A stretch of 64,000 nucleotides of DNA from Ignavibacteriales bacterium (GTDB lineage Bacteria; Bacteroidota; Ignavibacteria; Ignavibacteriales; Melioribacteraceae): contig JACKAA010000001.1 in NCBI GenBank assembly GCA_020635275.1, positions 186,001-250,000 on the forward strand, given 5' to 3'. The notes beneath the pieces were generated by a model. It did not search any database and was not told the DNA's origin. It saw only the letters and a program-made list of their open reading frames with translations. A program made the translations under genes and the position numbers. Shown here piece after piece: positions 43,805 to 54,080 of this stretch (positions are counted from its first letter, which is position 1; each line of letters starts with the position of its first letter).

Positions 43805-46489
43805 TCAGAAAGAGAAATCTAAACCAATTTGAATTTTTCTTGGTGCTTCATAGTAATATGGTCTAGTTAAATAATCCCCAACTGTATTTGGTCTATTTTC
43901 ATCAATAACATTTCTTAGACTTTGAGCTTCAGTTGTAAAATCTGCTAAACCTGTATCTGTAAATACATCAGTTATAATTTCTGAATCAAGCAAATTAAAT
44001 ACCTTTGCATATAATGTTATCTCATAACCACCAATATTAAATACATTATGCACCTTAAAATCTAAATAAAACTGATCTGGTTTTCTCCGAATGTTTCTGC
44101 TATACCCTGAAGTTAAACCTCTATCTGCGGTAGCTTGAGTAATTGCCGGAGTATATGGCAATCCAGTGCCGTATCTTGCAATTAAACTTGCACCCCACGA
44201 ATCCATTCCGTAGTAGAAAGAACCGTTAATCATATGTCTCTGATCCCAATCAAGAGGAATTAAGTAAAGAGTTGGTTCATCATTTCCTCTTTGAGCATTG
44301 AAATCATCTTCCGGAGTAGAGTTACTGCCCTCAGCAAATTGATAAGTATAATTTAGATTTAATGAAAAGTTATTTGAATATCTTTTACTTAAATTGACTG
44401 TTACTCCTTTTACATTTGAATAATCCCTATTTGTAAAAATAGAATAAGGAACACCATTTCTTGTTTCTATAAAAGCACCTGCTGTAATATAATCTCTAAT
44501 ATCCTTGTAGTACATTGTCATATCAACTAAGTAATCTTCAAAAAATTCCTGTCTGAAACCAATTTCATATTGAGTAGTTTTTTCCGGTTCTAAATCCGGA
44601 TTTCCATATACTGAACCAGTGCTACCTGTTGTTGGAACTTTATATGAAGCTCTGTCAAATAATCTTTGGTATTGCGGAATTTGTAAGAATTGACCATAAG
44701 AAAAATGTACAACACCTGATTCACTGATTGGATATGCAATTCCGAACCTTGGTGCCAACTGCCATTTAGCAGTAGCATCTTTGTAAAAGTATGGTTCTCT
44801 TTCAGCTAATGTTAAATCTTTTAATTCATCTCTCAATGGCACGTTTATGTTCGGATCTTCCGGATCAACTAGCACTTTACCTTGTGAATCAAAATAATCT
44901 AATCTAAGTCCAATATTAATGATGACATCATCAAATTCAATTTTATCCTGAATATAAGCTGCAGCTGCGATTGGATCTGCATCATATATTTCTCTTGCTG
45001 TAGCTGTTACAGAAGGTATTTGAGGAACGAAAGGTGTTACTTGAACATTATTTACTGTTTTAGGTTCTAAATTATAATCATCATATTCGAGCTTATCAGT
45101 TTTACCTTCAAAACCAAATTTAACCAAATGATGTTCACTTACTTGACTTGTAAAATCGAACTTACCTATGAATGAACCGGTTGTTCTGTAAAATCTATGT
45201 AAGTTTGTTCCTTTATCATGAAAAGCATAATTTACTTTATTTAAGGAATCCGGGTGTAAATAACGGGAGTCATATGGATTTTCAAATGTATACTCATTAA
45301 ATTCTCTATTAAAGTAAGAAGCTTTTACAGTATAAAAAGAACTTGATGAAAATGTATGTGTCATTGTAAAAGTTGTACTTAAACTTTTAGAAAATTTAGT
45401 TACATCTCCATCCGGATTTAGTTTATAATCATGATTATAATCTTTAAATTCTTCATCTGAGAATAAACCTTCTAAATTAAATTTAAATGCAGACGAAGCA
45501 AACCAGCTTAAATTAGCAACTCCAATTAATCTTTTACTGTAGTTCATTGCAACAGATTCGCCATCGCCGGGTGATCCATCTACGTTATATTGTCTTTCTC
45601 CGTACAACCATCCATCATCATAATTATAACGACCATTAACAAAGAATCTTATTTTATCATTTGTTAAAGGAATCGGACCGCTTAATGATGCTTGAACATT
45701 ATAATTTTGAACAGGGTTGACATTATCAATATTGTAAAAAATATCTTTATTCGAACTGTAATAATCACTTGAGTATAATTTTACATCTCCATGAAAATCA
45801 CTTTGTCCTTCTTTTGTTACAGTATTGATAATTCCGGACATTGCTTCACCGTGCTCGGCATTGAATGTACCACTAATTACTTGCAGTTCTTGGATGCTTG
45901 AATTATCAATTTCAATTCCACGACTTTTATCATAAGAATCTGTTACGGAAATGCCATTTACTTTATATGCAATTTCTTCAGATCTACTTCCTCTTATATG
46001 AAAGCCGCCATCCTTATCAGTTGTAACACCGGATTGTAATTCTAAAAGATCATTTAATTCAGCTACCGGCAAATTTTCTATTTCTTCAGATGAAACTAAA
46101 GACTGACTGGAAGTAACATCTTTTTTAATACCTCCAGATTCCGCTTGAACAATAACTTCACCAATCTCTACAGTTGCTTCAGCTAATGTTATATCAATTC
46201 TAGTAGTAAGGTCAATTGAGATATTGACTTCACTCATAATTTTTGTCTGATATCCCAAATATTGAAACTTTACGTTGTATTTTCCTGGTTGGATATTGAG
46301 GATAACATACTTACCTTCAAGATCAGTTGCAGCCCCAATTGTAGTACCTTCTAAAGTAATATTTACAAAAGGAAGCGGCTCTCCTGTTCTTTCATCAGTA
46401 ACTTGACCCGTAAGTTTACCGGTCGTTCCTGCTTTTACTAATGTAGATAAAGTTATTAAAATTATAAAAAATTGTAAAAATCTTTTCAT
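43805..46489 (-). CDS. TonB-dependent outer-membrane receptor with carboxypeptidase-regulatory-like N-domain
   Basis: An 894-residue protein with a signal peptide (about 20 residues). A CarboxypepD_reg-like domain (about 25-110, TGKLTGQVTDERTGEPLPFVNI) is followed by a plug (about 120-230, VTSSQSLVSSEEIENLPVAELNDLL) and a 22-strand-type barrel ending IQIGLDFSF. No SusD-type gene is adjacent. It is first in a same-strand cluster with a large secreted protein, a PorV-like barrel and a CBM-like secreted protein, suggesting uptake or display of a surface-processed substrate. The substrate is not determined. A GAGGAGCTCCTC palindrome holds the ribosome-binding site. Confidence 0.88.
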   Translation of the reverse strand: MKRFLQFFIILITLSTLVKAGTTGKLTGQVTDERTGEPLPFVNITLEGTTIGAATDLEGKYVILNIQPGKYNVKFQYLGYQTKIMSEVNISIDLTTRIDITLAEATVEIGEVIVQAESGGIKKDVTSSQSLVSSEEIENLPVAELNDLLELQSGVTTDKDGGFHIRGSRSEEIAYKVNGISVTDSYDKSRGIEIDNSSIQELQVISGTFNAEHGEAMSGIINTVTKEGQSDFHGDVKLYSSDYYSSNKDIFYNIDNVNPVQNYNVQASLSGPIPLTNDKIRFFVNGRYNYDDGWLYGERQYNVDGSPGDGESVAMNYSKRLIGVANLSWFASSAFKFNLEGLFSDEEFKDYNHDYKLNPDGDVTKFSKSLSTTFTMTHTFSSSSFYTVKASYFNREFNEYTFENPYDSRYLHPDSLNKVNYAFHDKGTNLHRFYRTTGSFIGKFDFTSQVSEHHLVKFGFEGKTDKLEYDDYNLEPKTVNNVQVTPFVPQIPSVTATAREIYDADPIAAAAYIQDKIEFDDVIINIGLRLDYFDSQGKVLVDPEDPNINVPLRDELKDLTLAEREPYFYKDATAKWQLAPRFGIAYPISESGVVHFSYGQFLQIPQYQRLFDRASYKVPTTGSTGSVYGNPDLEPEKTTQYEIGFRQEFFEDYLVDMTMYYKDIRDYITAGAFIETRNGVPYSIFTNRDYSNVKGVTVNLSKRYSNNFSLNLNYTYQFAEGSNSTPEDDFNAQRGNDEPTLYLIPLDWDQRHMINGSFYYGMDSWGASLIARYGTGLPYTPAITQATADRGLTSGYSRNIRRKPDQFYLDFKVHNVFNIGGYEITLYAKVFNLLDSEIITDVFTDTGLADFTTEAQSLRNVIDENRPNTVGDYLTRPYYYEAPRKIQIGLDFSF

Positions 46490-46501
46490 GAGGAGCTCCT
46501 C
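46490..46501. promoter_or_regulatory. Palindromic ribosome-binding region of the TonB receptor gene
   Basis: GAGGAGCTCCTC is a perfect 12-bp palindrome directly before the ATG at 46489. It contains the Shine-Dalgarno GAGGAG on the coding strand. It has no loop, so it could pair between transcripts but is unlikely to fold on itself. Confidence 0.3.
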
Positions 46502-46578
46502 GTTATACTTTTCTTTTTAAGATTTTTAGTTCAAAAACTTCAAAAAATTCTTTCAATAAAACTAAACATATAAAAAGT

Positions 46579-48249
46579 TTAAATTGTTTGAAATACCTTT
46601 GCTGATCCCAAATTTTTCAAATTTATATCAATGTTTATTTTAGCTTTTAACTTTTCAACATAGCTCGCTAAAATTTCATTTTTTAGTTTAAACTTAACTG
46701 CTAAAAGTGCTGTTTCCTTAGCTTTTTCAAATTCAACAGGTTCACTTTCCTTTTTCTCAAGAACCTTAAAAATTCCATAAATTTCTTCTATTTGTATAGG
46801 ACCTATAACTTTATTCAATGCACTTTGTTTGAATATATTTTTTAGGTTTCCAAATTTTTGAATTGGTGTTAGTCCTATTTTACCGTCATTTTCTGCCGTA
46901 ATTTTTCTAATAGAAAAATTACGGGCAAGTTTCCCAAAATCTTCTCCATTCTTCAACTTCTTTACTAATTTTTCCGCCAATTCTAAATCATTAACTAATA
47001 TTTCCTGAACATTAATTTGCTCGTGTGTCGAGAAAAAATCCGGGTGATTTTTATAAAAATCAAAAACAACACTATCTTCTATGTTATAATTATCAATTAT
47101 TTCAGAAATTTTGTACTTCATAAATAAGTTTGTACTTGCCTTTTGAAAAGTTTTTTCAACAAGTTCATTTGAATCATAATTCTTTTCATCAGCAATTTCT
47201 AATAACTGGTCCTGAAGCACAATTCCTTTTATCACTGTTTCAAGATTTTTTTTTGAATTTATTTTTCTAAAATGAAACTCGGGAATTCTATATATTCTTT
47301 TTTGAATTTCATTTTCTGAATATTCTTTTTCTTTGTATTTAACAGCAATTGTATCACTAAAAATTATTGGAATTTCTTTTTCACCATTTATTTTCAGTTC
47401 AATGCTTTCCCAAATTTTATTTATAGATTTATCATTAAGTGTTATCTCATCAAATTGAACAACTTTATTAACATATTCTTTTTCGGATGGTCTTTTTTTT
47501 CTAATTCTTAAAATTTGAGATAATTTACTTTTCTTTTGCTGAAATTCGTTTTCTGTTAAGAGTGGATGAGAAACTCTATCTTCCAATTTTATAATACTAA
47601 ATCCATGTTTTGTTTTAATTGGTTCTGAAATTTCACCGACTTTCATTGAAAATGCAACGTCTTCAAATTCTGGTTCCATATCTCCCCAAGAAAAATATCC
47701 TAAATATCCGCCATTTTCTCTTAAGGTAGAATCAGTAAAAGTTTGTTTAGCCAAAGTATTAAAATCAACTCCAATTTTTAGAAGTTCTGCAATGTTATTT
47801 ATTTCTTCTTCAGTTGGAGCAAATAAATGGCGGGCAGCAATTTTCTGATTTGAACGTAAAAATGCTTCTCTTAATTCTTTATCTGAAGCATCTATTTTTG
47901 CATAAATTTCTCTGTCTTTTAAATAACCAAGAATTGTTTGATTTTGGGTCCAAGCTAGTTCTTTTTGGTATTCATTGTTATTGTCAATTATATCATTGTT
48001 ATCATAATTTTTTAAAAGCAACTCAGTGATCATGCTGTTTAGAACTTCTTTGCGACTGATAATGTTGTCTTTAATTCCGGTCTGTATAATATAATCCTCA
48101 TATCTTTCAATAAAATCGGATTGACGAATATTATCTTCTCCAACTATGGCAATGTCTGGGTCATTATTATTTTGGCATGCTTGTAATAACAGCAAGATTG
48201 AAAGAGAATTTAGCAGAATTAAGGCATTATTTGAATGGAATGTTCTCAC
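46579..48249 (-). CDS. Parvulin-type peptidyl-prolyl isomerase lipoprotein (SurA/PrsA-like)
   Basis: A lipobox LLLLQAC favours a start close to it, so I use GTG 48249; the frame is open to 48348. About 556 residues. The N-terminal chaperone-like helices precede a PpiC/rotamase domain (about 150-240 of the mature frame, IAARHLFAPTEEEIN through YFSWGDMEPEFEDVAFSMKVGEISEPIKT). A second degenerate rotamase-like half follows (NVQEILVNDLELAEKLVKKL). Such proteins aid folding of outer-membrane or secreted proteins in the periplasm. Downstream is the TonB receptor cluster, a plausible client. The start is not certain. Confidence 0.8.
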   Translation of the reverse strand: MRTFHSNNALILLNSLSILLLLQACQNNNDPDIAIVGEDNIRQSDFIERYEDYIIQTGIKDNIISRKEVLNSMITELLLKNYDNNDIIDNNNEYQKELAWTQNQTILGYLKDREIYAKIDASDKELREAFLRSNQKIAARHLFAPTEEEINNIAELLKIGVDFNTLAKQTFTDSTLRENGGYLGYFSWGDMEPEFEDVAFSMKVGEISEPIKTKHGFSIIKLEDRVSHPLLTENEFQQKKSKLSQILRIRKKRPSEKEYVNKVVQFDEITLNDKSINKIWESIELKINGEKEIPIIFSDTIAVKYKEKEYSENEIQKRIYRIPEFHFRKINSKKNLETVIKGIVLQDQLLEIADEKNYDSNELVEKTFQKASTNLFMKYKISEIIDNYNIEDSVVFDFYKNHPDFFSTHEQINVQEILVNDLELAEKLVKKLKNGEDFGKLARNFSIRKITAENDGKIGLTPIQKFGNLKNIFKQSALNKVIGPIQIEEIYGIFKVLEKKESEPVEFEKAKETALLAVKFKLKNEILASYVEKLKAKINIDINLKNLGSAKVFQTI

Positions 48250-48429
48250 TATCTTTCTTTTTAGGTAACCTAAAATTTTTTGAAAAATACTTAATTTTAT
48301 TGGTGTGAGCGTATTATTCACCAAGAAAAATACCAAATTATTTATCATTAGAAAACTACCATAATGTAGTGTATTCTTATAAAAAAAGCATTTTTTTAGA
48401 AATTACCTACCTAAATATGTAGGTTATTT

Positions 48430-49029
48430 TTAAATTCTTACAACTTCATTCTTGCTTAATTCAAAAAGCTTTTCAAAAATTCTTCTGAAATTAATTTTAA
48501 TTTCGTCAATACTCATTTTTAATGATTTTTCTATAGCAAATAAATTATTGCCTTCGGTTACTTTCTGAAGTAATTTAAGTTCTTCTTTTTGATAACTGCC
48601 GTTTATTTTTTTATCGCTAATAAATTTTATTGTTTTGCGGGCAATTAAAGAATTTATAATTGTTTTTCCGGCTACAACATCTTCCAATAATTTCATTAAT
48701 TTCTGTGATGGAGCATTTTTATGAATATATGCTATTGCGCCATTTGATAGTGCATCGAATATTTTTTCATTCTCTTCATTCATCGTAAGCATTACAATAA
48801 GCAATTCAGGATTTCTCAATTTTAGCTGTTTTATTTCATCAATAACAGAAATTCCTTTATGCTCTAAATCAATTAGTAAAACATCAGGCTTAATATTATC
48901 AATTTCTTCTTTAAAATCATTTAAATTTTCAAAGGTATAAGAACAGTCATAATCAGAAAATCTATTTATGAGTATTTTAATTCCTTCTCGTATATTTTTT
49001 ATTTTTTCTACAATTACTATTTTTTTCAT
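48430..49029 (-). CDS. Degenerate NarL-type response regulator
   Basis: A 199-residue paralogue of the regulator at 49161. The receiver keeps Asp54 (LLIDLEHKG), Thr (VMLTMNE) and Lys (YIHKNAP), but the acidic pair at residues 8-9 is Glu-Lys rather than Glu-Asp. The C-terminal LuxR helix-turn-helix is poorly preserved: KSLKMSIDEIKINFRRIFEKL against DHLHISVETVRFHFRNIYKKL in the intact copy. It may be phosphorylation-impaired, or may dimerise with the intact regulator. It follows that gene on the same strand at a distance of 131 bp. The function is unknown. Confidence 0.75.
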   Translation of the reverse strand: MKKIVIVEKIKNIREGIKILINRFSDYDCSYTFENLNDFKEEIDNIKPDVLLIDLEHKGISVIDEIKQLKLRNPELLIVMLTMNEENEKIFDALSNGAIAYIHKNAPSQKLMKLLEDVVAGKTIINSLIARKTIKFISDKKINGSYQKEELKLLQKVTEGNNLFAIEKSLKMSIDEIKINFRRIFEKLFELSKNEVVRI

Positions 49030-49160
49030 TTGTACAGTATTATTCTTCAGAATACTGCAAAATTTATGGAAAATCTTTTTGTGTTTGTACTACACAAATG
49101 TGGTGTTTTATTTAAGAAAGGTTACATATAGATGAAAGATACTACACATTCAGTTAGGTT

Positions 49161-49799
49161 TTAAACCAAACCTTCTTTTATTGCTTTAACAACAGCTTCA
49201 GATTGTGAGTGTACATGAAGTTTTTTGTAAATATTCCTAAAATGAAATCTTACAGTTTCAACGCTAATATGAAGGTGATCTGCAATTGCTTTATAACTGC
49301 TTCCGCCGACTAATCCACTAAGTACTTCTTTTTCTCTTGGAGTTAAATCAATACTTTCAACTTTTTCATGAACAGGCTTATTATTTTGAAAATAGTCAAC
49401 AACTTTTCGGGCAATATTTGAAGTCATTGGAGCTCCGCCATCGTAAGCTTCCTTAATAGCTTCTAACAATTTTGCAGGAGGTGTTTTTTTTACTAAATAA
49501 CCAGAAGCTCCAGCACAGAGTGCTTCAAAAATTAAATCATTTTCATCATATACTGTAAGTATTAAAATCAATATTTCATTTGAATATTTTTTTATTTCTC
49601 TAATTCCTTCAATTCCGGAAATTCCAGGAAGGTCGATATCCATTAAAATAACATCCACATCAAGCTTTTTGATACTGCTTAATAAATCTTCACAGTTGGA
49701 ATATGCTGCTTCGCAATGATAACCTTCTGTTCCATCTATTAGAAGTTTTAATCCTTCTCTTATTGTATTACTATCTTCAACAATAACAACTTTTATCAT
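49161..49799 (-). CDS. NarL/FixJ-family response regulator
   Basis: A 212-residue protein with a receiver (Glu8-Asp9, phosphoacceptor Asp54 in ILMDIDLPG, Lys in YLVKKTPP). The C-terminal LuxR-type helix-turn-helix reads LTPREKEVLSGLVGG, then YKAIADHLHISVETVRFHFRNIYKKL. It is encoded 15 bp after the propeller sensor kinase at 49815, so the two make a two-component pair. It binds DNA on phosphorylation; the targets are unknown. A degenerate paralogue follows. Confidence 0.92.
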   Translation of the reverse strand: MIKVVIVEDSNTIREGLKLLIDGTEGYHCEAAYSNCEDLLSSIKKLDVDVILMDIDLPGISGIEGIREIKKYSNEILILILTVYDENDLIFEALCAGASGYLVKKTPPAKLLEAIKEAYDGGAPMTSNIARKVVDYFQNNKPVHEKVESIDLTPREKEVLSGLVGGSSYKAIADHLHISVETVRFHFRNIYKKLHVHSQSEAVVKAIKEGLV

Positions 49800-49814
49800 T
49801 TTAATGTTTTTTGA

Positions 49815-52800
49815 TTATCTAATGTTACCAATATAAGTAACTGTAGTGCCTTTACCAACATCAGAATTTATTGATAATTTGCCACCTATTTTTTTGGCTC
49901 TGCTTTGCATATTCTTTAAGCCGTTACCAAGATTTTCTTGAGATGTATCTAATCCAATTCCATTATCTTTTAATATCATTATTAATGTTCTTCCATTAAC
50001 ATTGGCATTTAAAATAATTTCTGAACATTTACTGTGAGTTATTGAATTATTAATTGCTTCTTTAAATATTAAAAATAAATGCTGACGATGTTCCATTGTA
50101 AGTGAAACTTTTTCAAGTGATTTTAGATTTTCTGAACGGAATGATATTTCGGTATCGGAAAGTAAATCTGAATAAGTATCTTGTAATCTAAGAATCAGAT
50201 CATAAAGTGAATCTCTTTGAGGATTTACAAGCCAAACTATATCACTCATTTTATCAATCAAACTTCTCGATTTGTTACTTATTTTATTCAGATTTTTAAT
50301 AATATCATGTTCTTCTGTTTTTAATTTTGTTGATATTACTTCACTTAAGATGGAAATTTCAGTCAAGCTGCTTCCAATATTATCATGCAGATCAGCAGCA
50401 AGTTTTGTTCTTAACCGTTCAACTGCTAAAATATTTTTTACTTGTGCAGTAACTATATAAATTATTATGCTGCTAATAAATCCAATTACTAAAAGAATAA
50501 ACCACCAGGTTTTCCAAAAAGGAGTTTTAACAATTATTGATAAAACGGCTCCTTCGTTATTCCAAATTCCATCATTGTTGGATCCAAGTACTTTGAAATC
50601 ATAATTTCCATCATTTACATTTGTATAATTTGCAACATGCGAATAATTGTTTTCCACCCATTTTTCATCATAATTTTCAAGAATATACTTATACATATTT
50701 TTACTTGGTGTCGTTAAATCAAGGGCTGTAAACTCAAACTGGATATTGTAACTATCATATGATAGTTCAATTTGCTTTACATTTTTTATAGAATCGATAT
50801 TATCTAAAATTATTCTTGTAGTTCCGTCTGATGATTCAATATTGCACTTTGTTATAAATACCGGAGGAATATTTTGATTTTCTATAAGTTTATTCGGATA
50901 AAATGAATTCATTCCATTTATACCACCAAAATAAAGCTCTCCATCTTTTGTTTTATGGAATGCACCCCAGAAAAATTGATTACTTTGAAGCCCGTCTTTT
51001 ATATCATAATTTCTAAACTGATTTTTATTAAGACTAAACTTGGAAATACCATTGTTTGTGCTCATCCATAAATTGCCTTCATCATCCCCAAGTATTCCAT
51101 AAATAACATTACTTGGTAATCCATCTTTTTCTGTATAGTTGGTAATTTTGTAATTATTAATTGTGTCGCCTTGCATTAGCAAATTTATCTTATTCAGTCC
51201 GCCGCCAATTGTTCCAGCCCAAATTATTAAAGAATCTGAGTTAATATTATTTTTATCCTCAAAAATTGAAATTACTCTATTATCACTAAGTCCATTACTT
51301 TTATAGATCTTAAAAAATGAAGCTTCCTTATTATTTTCTGTCTCTAAAATATTAATTCTGTTTAGTCCTTGCCATGTTCCAATCCACAAATAACCGTATC
51401 TGTCTTGTAAAATACAATTAGATTGAATTCTATTATCACTTAAACTTAATGAGTCGTTTGGATCATGCCTAAAGTGCTGAATAATATTCATGGCTGGATT
51501 TAATTTATCCAAACCATCTTCAGTCCCAATCCACAAATTCCCTTTATTGTCTTCAAAAATATCTTGAATAATATTACTTGAAAGTGAGTTGTTATTACTT
51601 ACTCTATGATTATAAACTTTAATATTTTTTATTTTATAACTTGGAGCCGATTGATAAAATTCAATTTTATTTAATCCACCGCCCCAAGTTCCTACCCAAA
51701 TATTTCTATCTTTATCTTCAAATATTGCAGTTACAACATCAACACTCAGTCCAACATTTGATGAATTAAATCTTTGAAATTTATTTTCATACTTATTAAA
51801 TCTTGTTATTCCATTACCTAATGTTCCAATCCATATATTTCCTTTTGAGTCCTCTTCAATTGCTCTAATCATATTGTGACTAAGACTATTATCATCCGTT
51901 GGGTCATGATTGAACTGATTAAATTTTTTGTTAATATTTATTTTATTAACTCCGCCGGCAACAGTTCCAATCCAAATTAAATCCGAGTGATCTTTGATTA
52001 TATATCTGAGGAAGCTATTACTTAAACTTCTCAGGTCTGATAGGTTATGTTTATAATTGATAAATTCATTTGACTGCTGTAAATAAATGCTTAATCCATC
52101 TTCTGTACAAATCCATGCATTATCATAATTATCAATTAAAATGCTTGTAACATTATTATTAACTAAACTATTTGAGTTGACAGAACTTTTGAAATTTGAA
52201 AAACTATTTAATTTTCTATCATATTTAAATAAGCCGTCATTATAGGTTCCAATAAAAATATTGTTTTTACTATCACAACTTAATGCCCAAATAGAATTAC
52301 TATTTAATTGAAGAATTTTTGAGCCAGTTGACATAAACTGCTCAACAAAATTTGAAGATTTATTATAAGTAAACAAACCGTTTTCATTTGTTCCAATCCA
52401 CAGCAATCCTGCTTTATCTTGGCACAACGCACGAATTGATACATTTTCTTGTTCAAGTAAATTTACTTTGCTGAATGAATTATCTGATTTACTAAATTTG
52501 AATAAGCCGTAATTATTTGTTCCAATCCATAATTCTTTATCTGAATCCTCAAATATTGCTCTAATATTATTACCGCTTAAATTTGTAGCATTATAATTTT
52601 TGTTTAAAAAATTAGTGAAAGCATTTGTTGAATAATTATACTTGTTTAGTCCGCCGCTATTAGTTCCAATCCAAATATTATTTTCAGAATCCTCAAATAA
52701 AGACCAAATAAAATTATCGCTAATTGAATTTGAATCCATTGGATCGTGTCTAAAAATTGTGAAGTTATAACCATCGTATCTATTTAAACCGTCTTCAGTT

Positions 52801-52988
52801 CCAAACCACAAAAAACCTTTACTATCTTGCAAAATTGCATGTACAGTAATTTGCGATAAACCATGTTCAATTGATAAATGTTCGAAGGTAAGATTTTTGT
52901 AATTTAATGATTGTGAAGTAATTAAACTGCAGGTGAAAAAAAATATAAAGAATATTTTAAGTTTTTTTTTGAAGTTCATTTTCTTCAA
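49815..52988 (-). CDS. Propeller-sensor (Reg_prop) histidine kinase
   Basis: A 1057-residue kinase with a signal peptide or first helix. Two seven-bladed beta-propellers (about 30-700) are built of repeats such as QDSKGFLWFGTEDGLNRYDG and EDSKGNIWIGTLGNGI. A Y_Y_Y-like domain (about 735-805), a membrane helix (about 810-835) and a HisKA_3 dimerisation domain with AADLHDNIGSSLTEISILSE follow. The HATPase has IFKEAINNSITHS and LKDNGIGLD. The periplasmic propellers are the sensor part, as in HTCS proteins that often sense carbohydrates. It lacks a C-terminal receiver or regulator; that part is the separate gene downstream at 49161. Confidence 0.92.
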   Translation of the reverse strand: MKKMNFKKKLKIFFIFFFTCSLITSQSLNYKNLTFEHLSIEHGLSQITVHAILQDSKGFLWFGTEDGLNRYDGYNFTIFRHDPMDSNSISDNFIWSLFEDSENNIWIGTNSGGLNKYNYSTNAFTNFLNKNYNATNLSGNNIRAIFEDSDKELWIGTNNYGLFKFSKSDNSFSKVNLLEQENVSIRALCQDKAGLLWIGTNENGLFTYNKSSNFVEQFMSTGSKILQLNSNSIWALSCDSKNNIFIGTYNDGLFKYDRKLNSFSNFKSSVNSNSLVNNNVTSILIDNYDNAWICTEDGLSIYLQQSNEFINYKHNLSDLRSLSNSFLRYIIKDHSDLIWIGTVAGGVNKININKKFNQFNHDPTDDNSLSHNMIRAIEEDSKGNIWIGTLGNGITRFNKYENKFQRFNSSNVGLSVDVVTAIFEDKDRNIWVGTWGGGLNKIEFYQSAPSYKIKNIKVYNHRVSNNNSLSSNIIQDIFEDNKGNLWIGTEDGLDKLNPAMNIIQHFRHDPNDSLSLSDNRIQSNCILQDRYGYLWIGTWQGLNRINILETENNKEASFFKIYKSNGLSDNRVISIFEDKNNINSDSLIIWAGTIGGGLNKINLLMQGDTINNYKITNYTEKDGLPSNVIYGILGDDEGNLWMSTNNGISKFSLNKNQFRNYDIKDGLQSNQFFWGAFHKTKDGELYFGGINGMNSFYPNKLIENQNIPPVFITKCNIESSDGTTRIILDNIDSIKNVKQIELSYDSYNIQFEFTALDLTTPSKNMYKYILENYDEKWVENNYSHVANYTNVNDGNYDFKVLGSNNDGIWNNEGAVLSIIVKTPFWKTWWFILLVIGFISSIIIYIVTAQVKNILAVERLRTKLAADLHDNIGSSLTEISILSEVISTKLKTEEHDIIKNLNKISNKSRSLIDKMSDIVWLVNPQRDSLYDLILRLQDTYSDLLSDTEISFRSENLKSLEKVSLTMEHRQHLFLIFKEAINNSITHSKCSEIILNANVNGRTLIMILKDNGIGLDTSQENLGNGLKNMQSRAKKIGGKLSINSDVGKGTTVTYIGNIR

Positions 52989-53115
52989 AATTATGAATTA
53001 AATTGATCTTGGCAATTAAAATACTAAAAATTAATGATCATATTAATAAGAAATTATAATAGTTTATTTACTAAATCAAAACACGTATCTTTTGAATCAA
53101 ATTAAATATTGATAT

Positions 53116-54015
53116 ATGGAAAATTCTGCATTAGAGAAAATACAAGATTATTATAAATCTTTAAGTGAAAACGGTTTTAGTTGTTTACATATTACTAAAA
53201 AACAGTATCACTTTGAATTTACGGTTCAAAAAAATAAATATAACTTTAAGGTATTAGTTTACTTTGGCAAAAAGGGAGTAAAAACCGTAATTCAAGGAAA
53301 CAATGAATTGAAAGAATACCATGAAATTGACAGTATAATTTCTGGTAAACTCATTCTTCCATATAATGATGAAGATATTTTTTATGATGAATATATCGGA
53401 ACAGATGAAACCGGGAAAGGTGATTATTTTGGTCCTTTGGTAATATGTGGTTTTTATTTAAATAATAATTCCCAACCTTTTCTTCAAAATATTGGTGTGC
53501 GAGACAGCAAAGAATTAACAGATTCTCAAATTGAAATTATTGCATCAAAAATTAGAAAAGAATTTCCTAATAATTACTCAATAGTTGAAATTAGACCGGA
53601 AAAATATAATCAGCTTTATGAAAGTTTTGGCAATTTAAATAAGCTTTTAGACTGGGGGCATTCCAAAGTTATTGAAAATCTGCTTGAGAAATATCCGACT
53701 AAAAATGTCATAATCGATAAATTCAGCAAAACTAAAATCAGTATTTCTCAAAAAATGAATTACAACAATATAAATTTTATTCAGTTGACAAAAGCTGAAA
53801 GATATATTGGAGTTGCAGCAGCTTCAATTTTAGCAAGAAGTACTATGAATAGGTGGTTTTCCAAAATGAAATTAGAAGGCTTTAATTTGCACAAAGGAGC
53901 CTCAGCTGAAGTTGAAAATGATGCAAAAATGATTGTTCAAAATTTAGGTGGAGATAATTTATATAAATTTGTTAAGCAACATTTTAAAACAACAAAAAAA
54001 ATATTCGAAAATTAA
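53116..54015 (+). CDS. rnhC: Ribonuclease HIII
   Basis: A 299-residue protein with an N-terminal TBP-like domain (about 1-85) and a type 2 RNase H domain with YIGTDETGKGDYFGPL (Asp97, Glu98 of the DEDD active site), VRDSKELTD and KAERYIGVAAASILAR. The DETGKGDYFG motif and the N-terminal domain distinguish RNase HIII from HII. It cleaves RNA of RNA-DNA hybrids in replication and repair. No ribosome-binding site is clear. It is followed by a phosphofructokinase gene on the same strand. Confidence 0.95.
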   Translation: MENSALEKIQDYYKSLSENGFSCLHITKKQYHFEFTVQKNKYNFKVLVYFGKKGVKTVIQGNNELKEYHEIDSIISGKLILPYNDEDIFYDEYIGTDETGKGDYFGPLVICGFYLNNNSQPFLQNIGVRDSKELTDSQIEIIASKIRKEFPNNYSIVEIRPEKYNQLYESFGNLNKLLDWGHSKVIENLLEKYPTKNVIIDKFSKTKISISQKMNYNNINFIQLTKAERYIGVAAASILARSTMNRWFSKMKLEGFNLHKGASAEVENDAKMIVQNLGGDNLYKFVKQHFKTTKKIFEN

Positions 54016-54080
54016 TCTAACTTTTTAGAAAAAAAGTAAGAAATCAACTATATTTAAAATTCATTTTATTTAGGGACACA

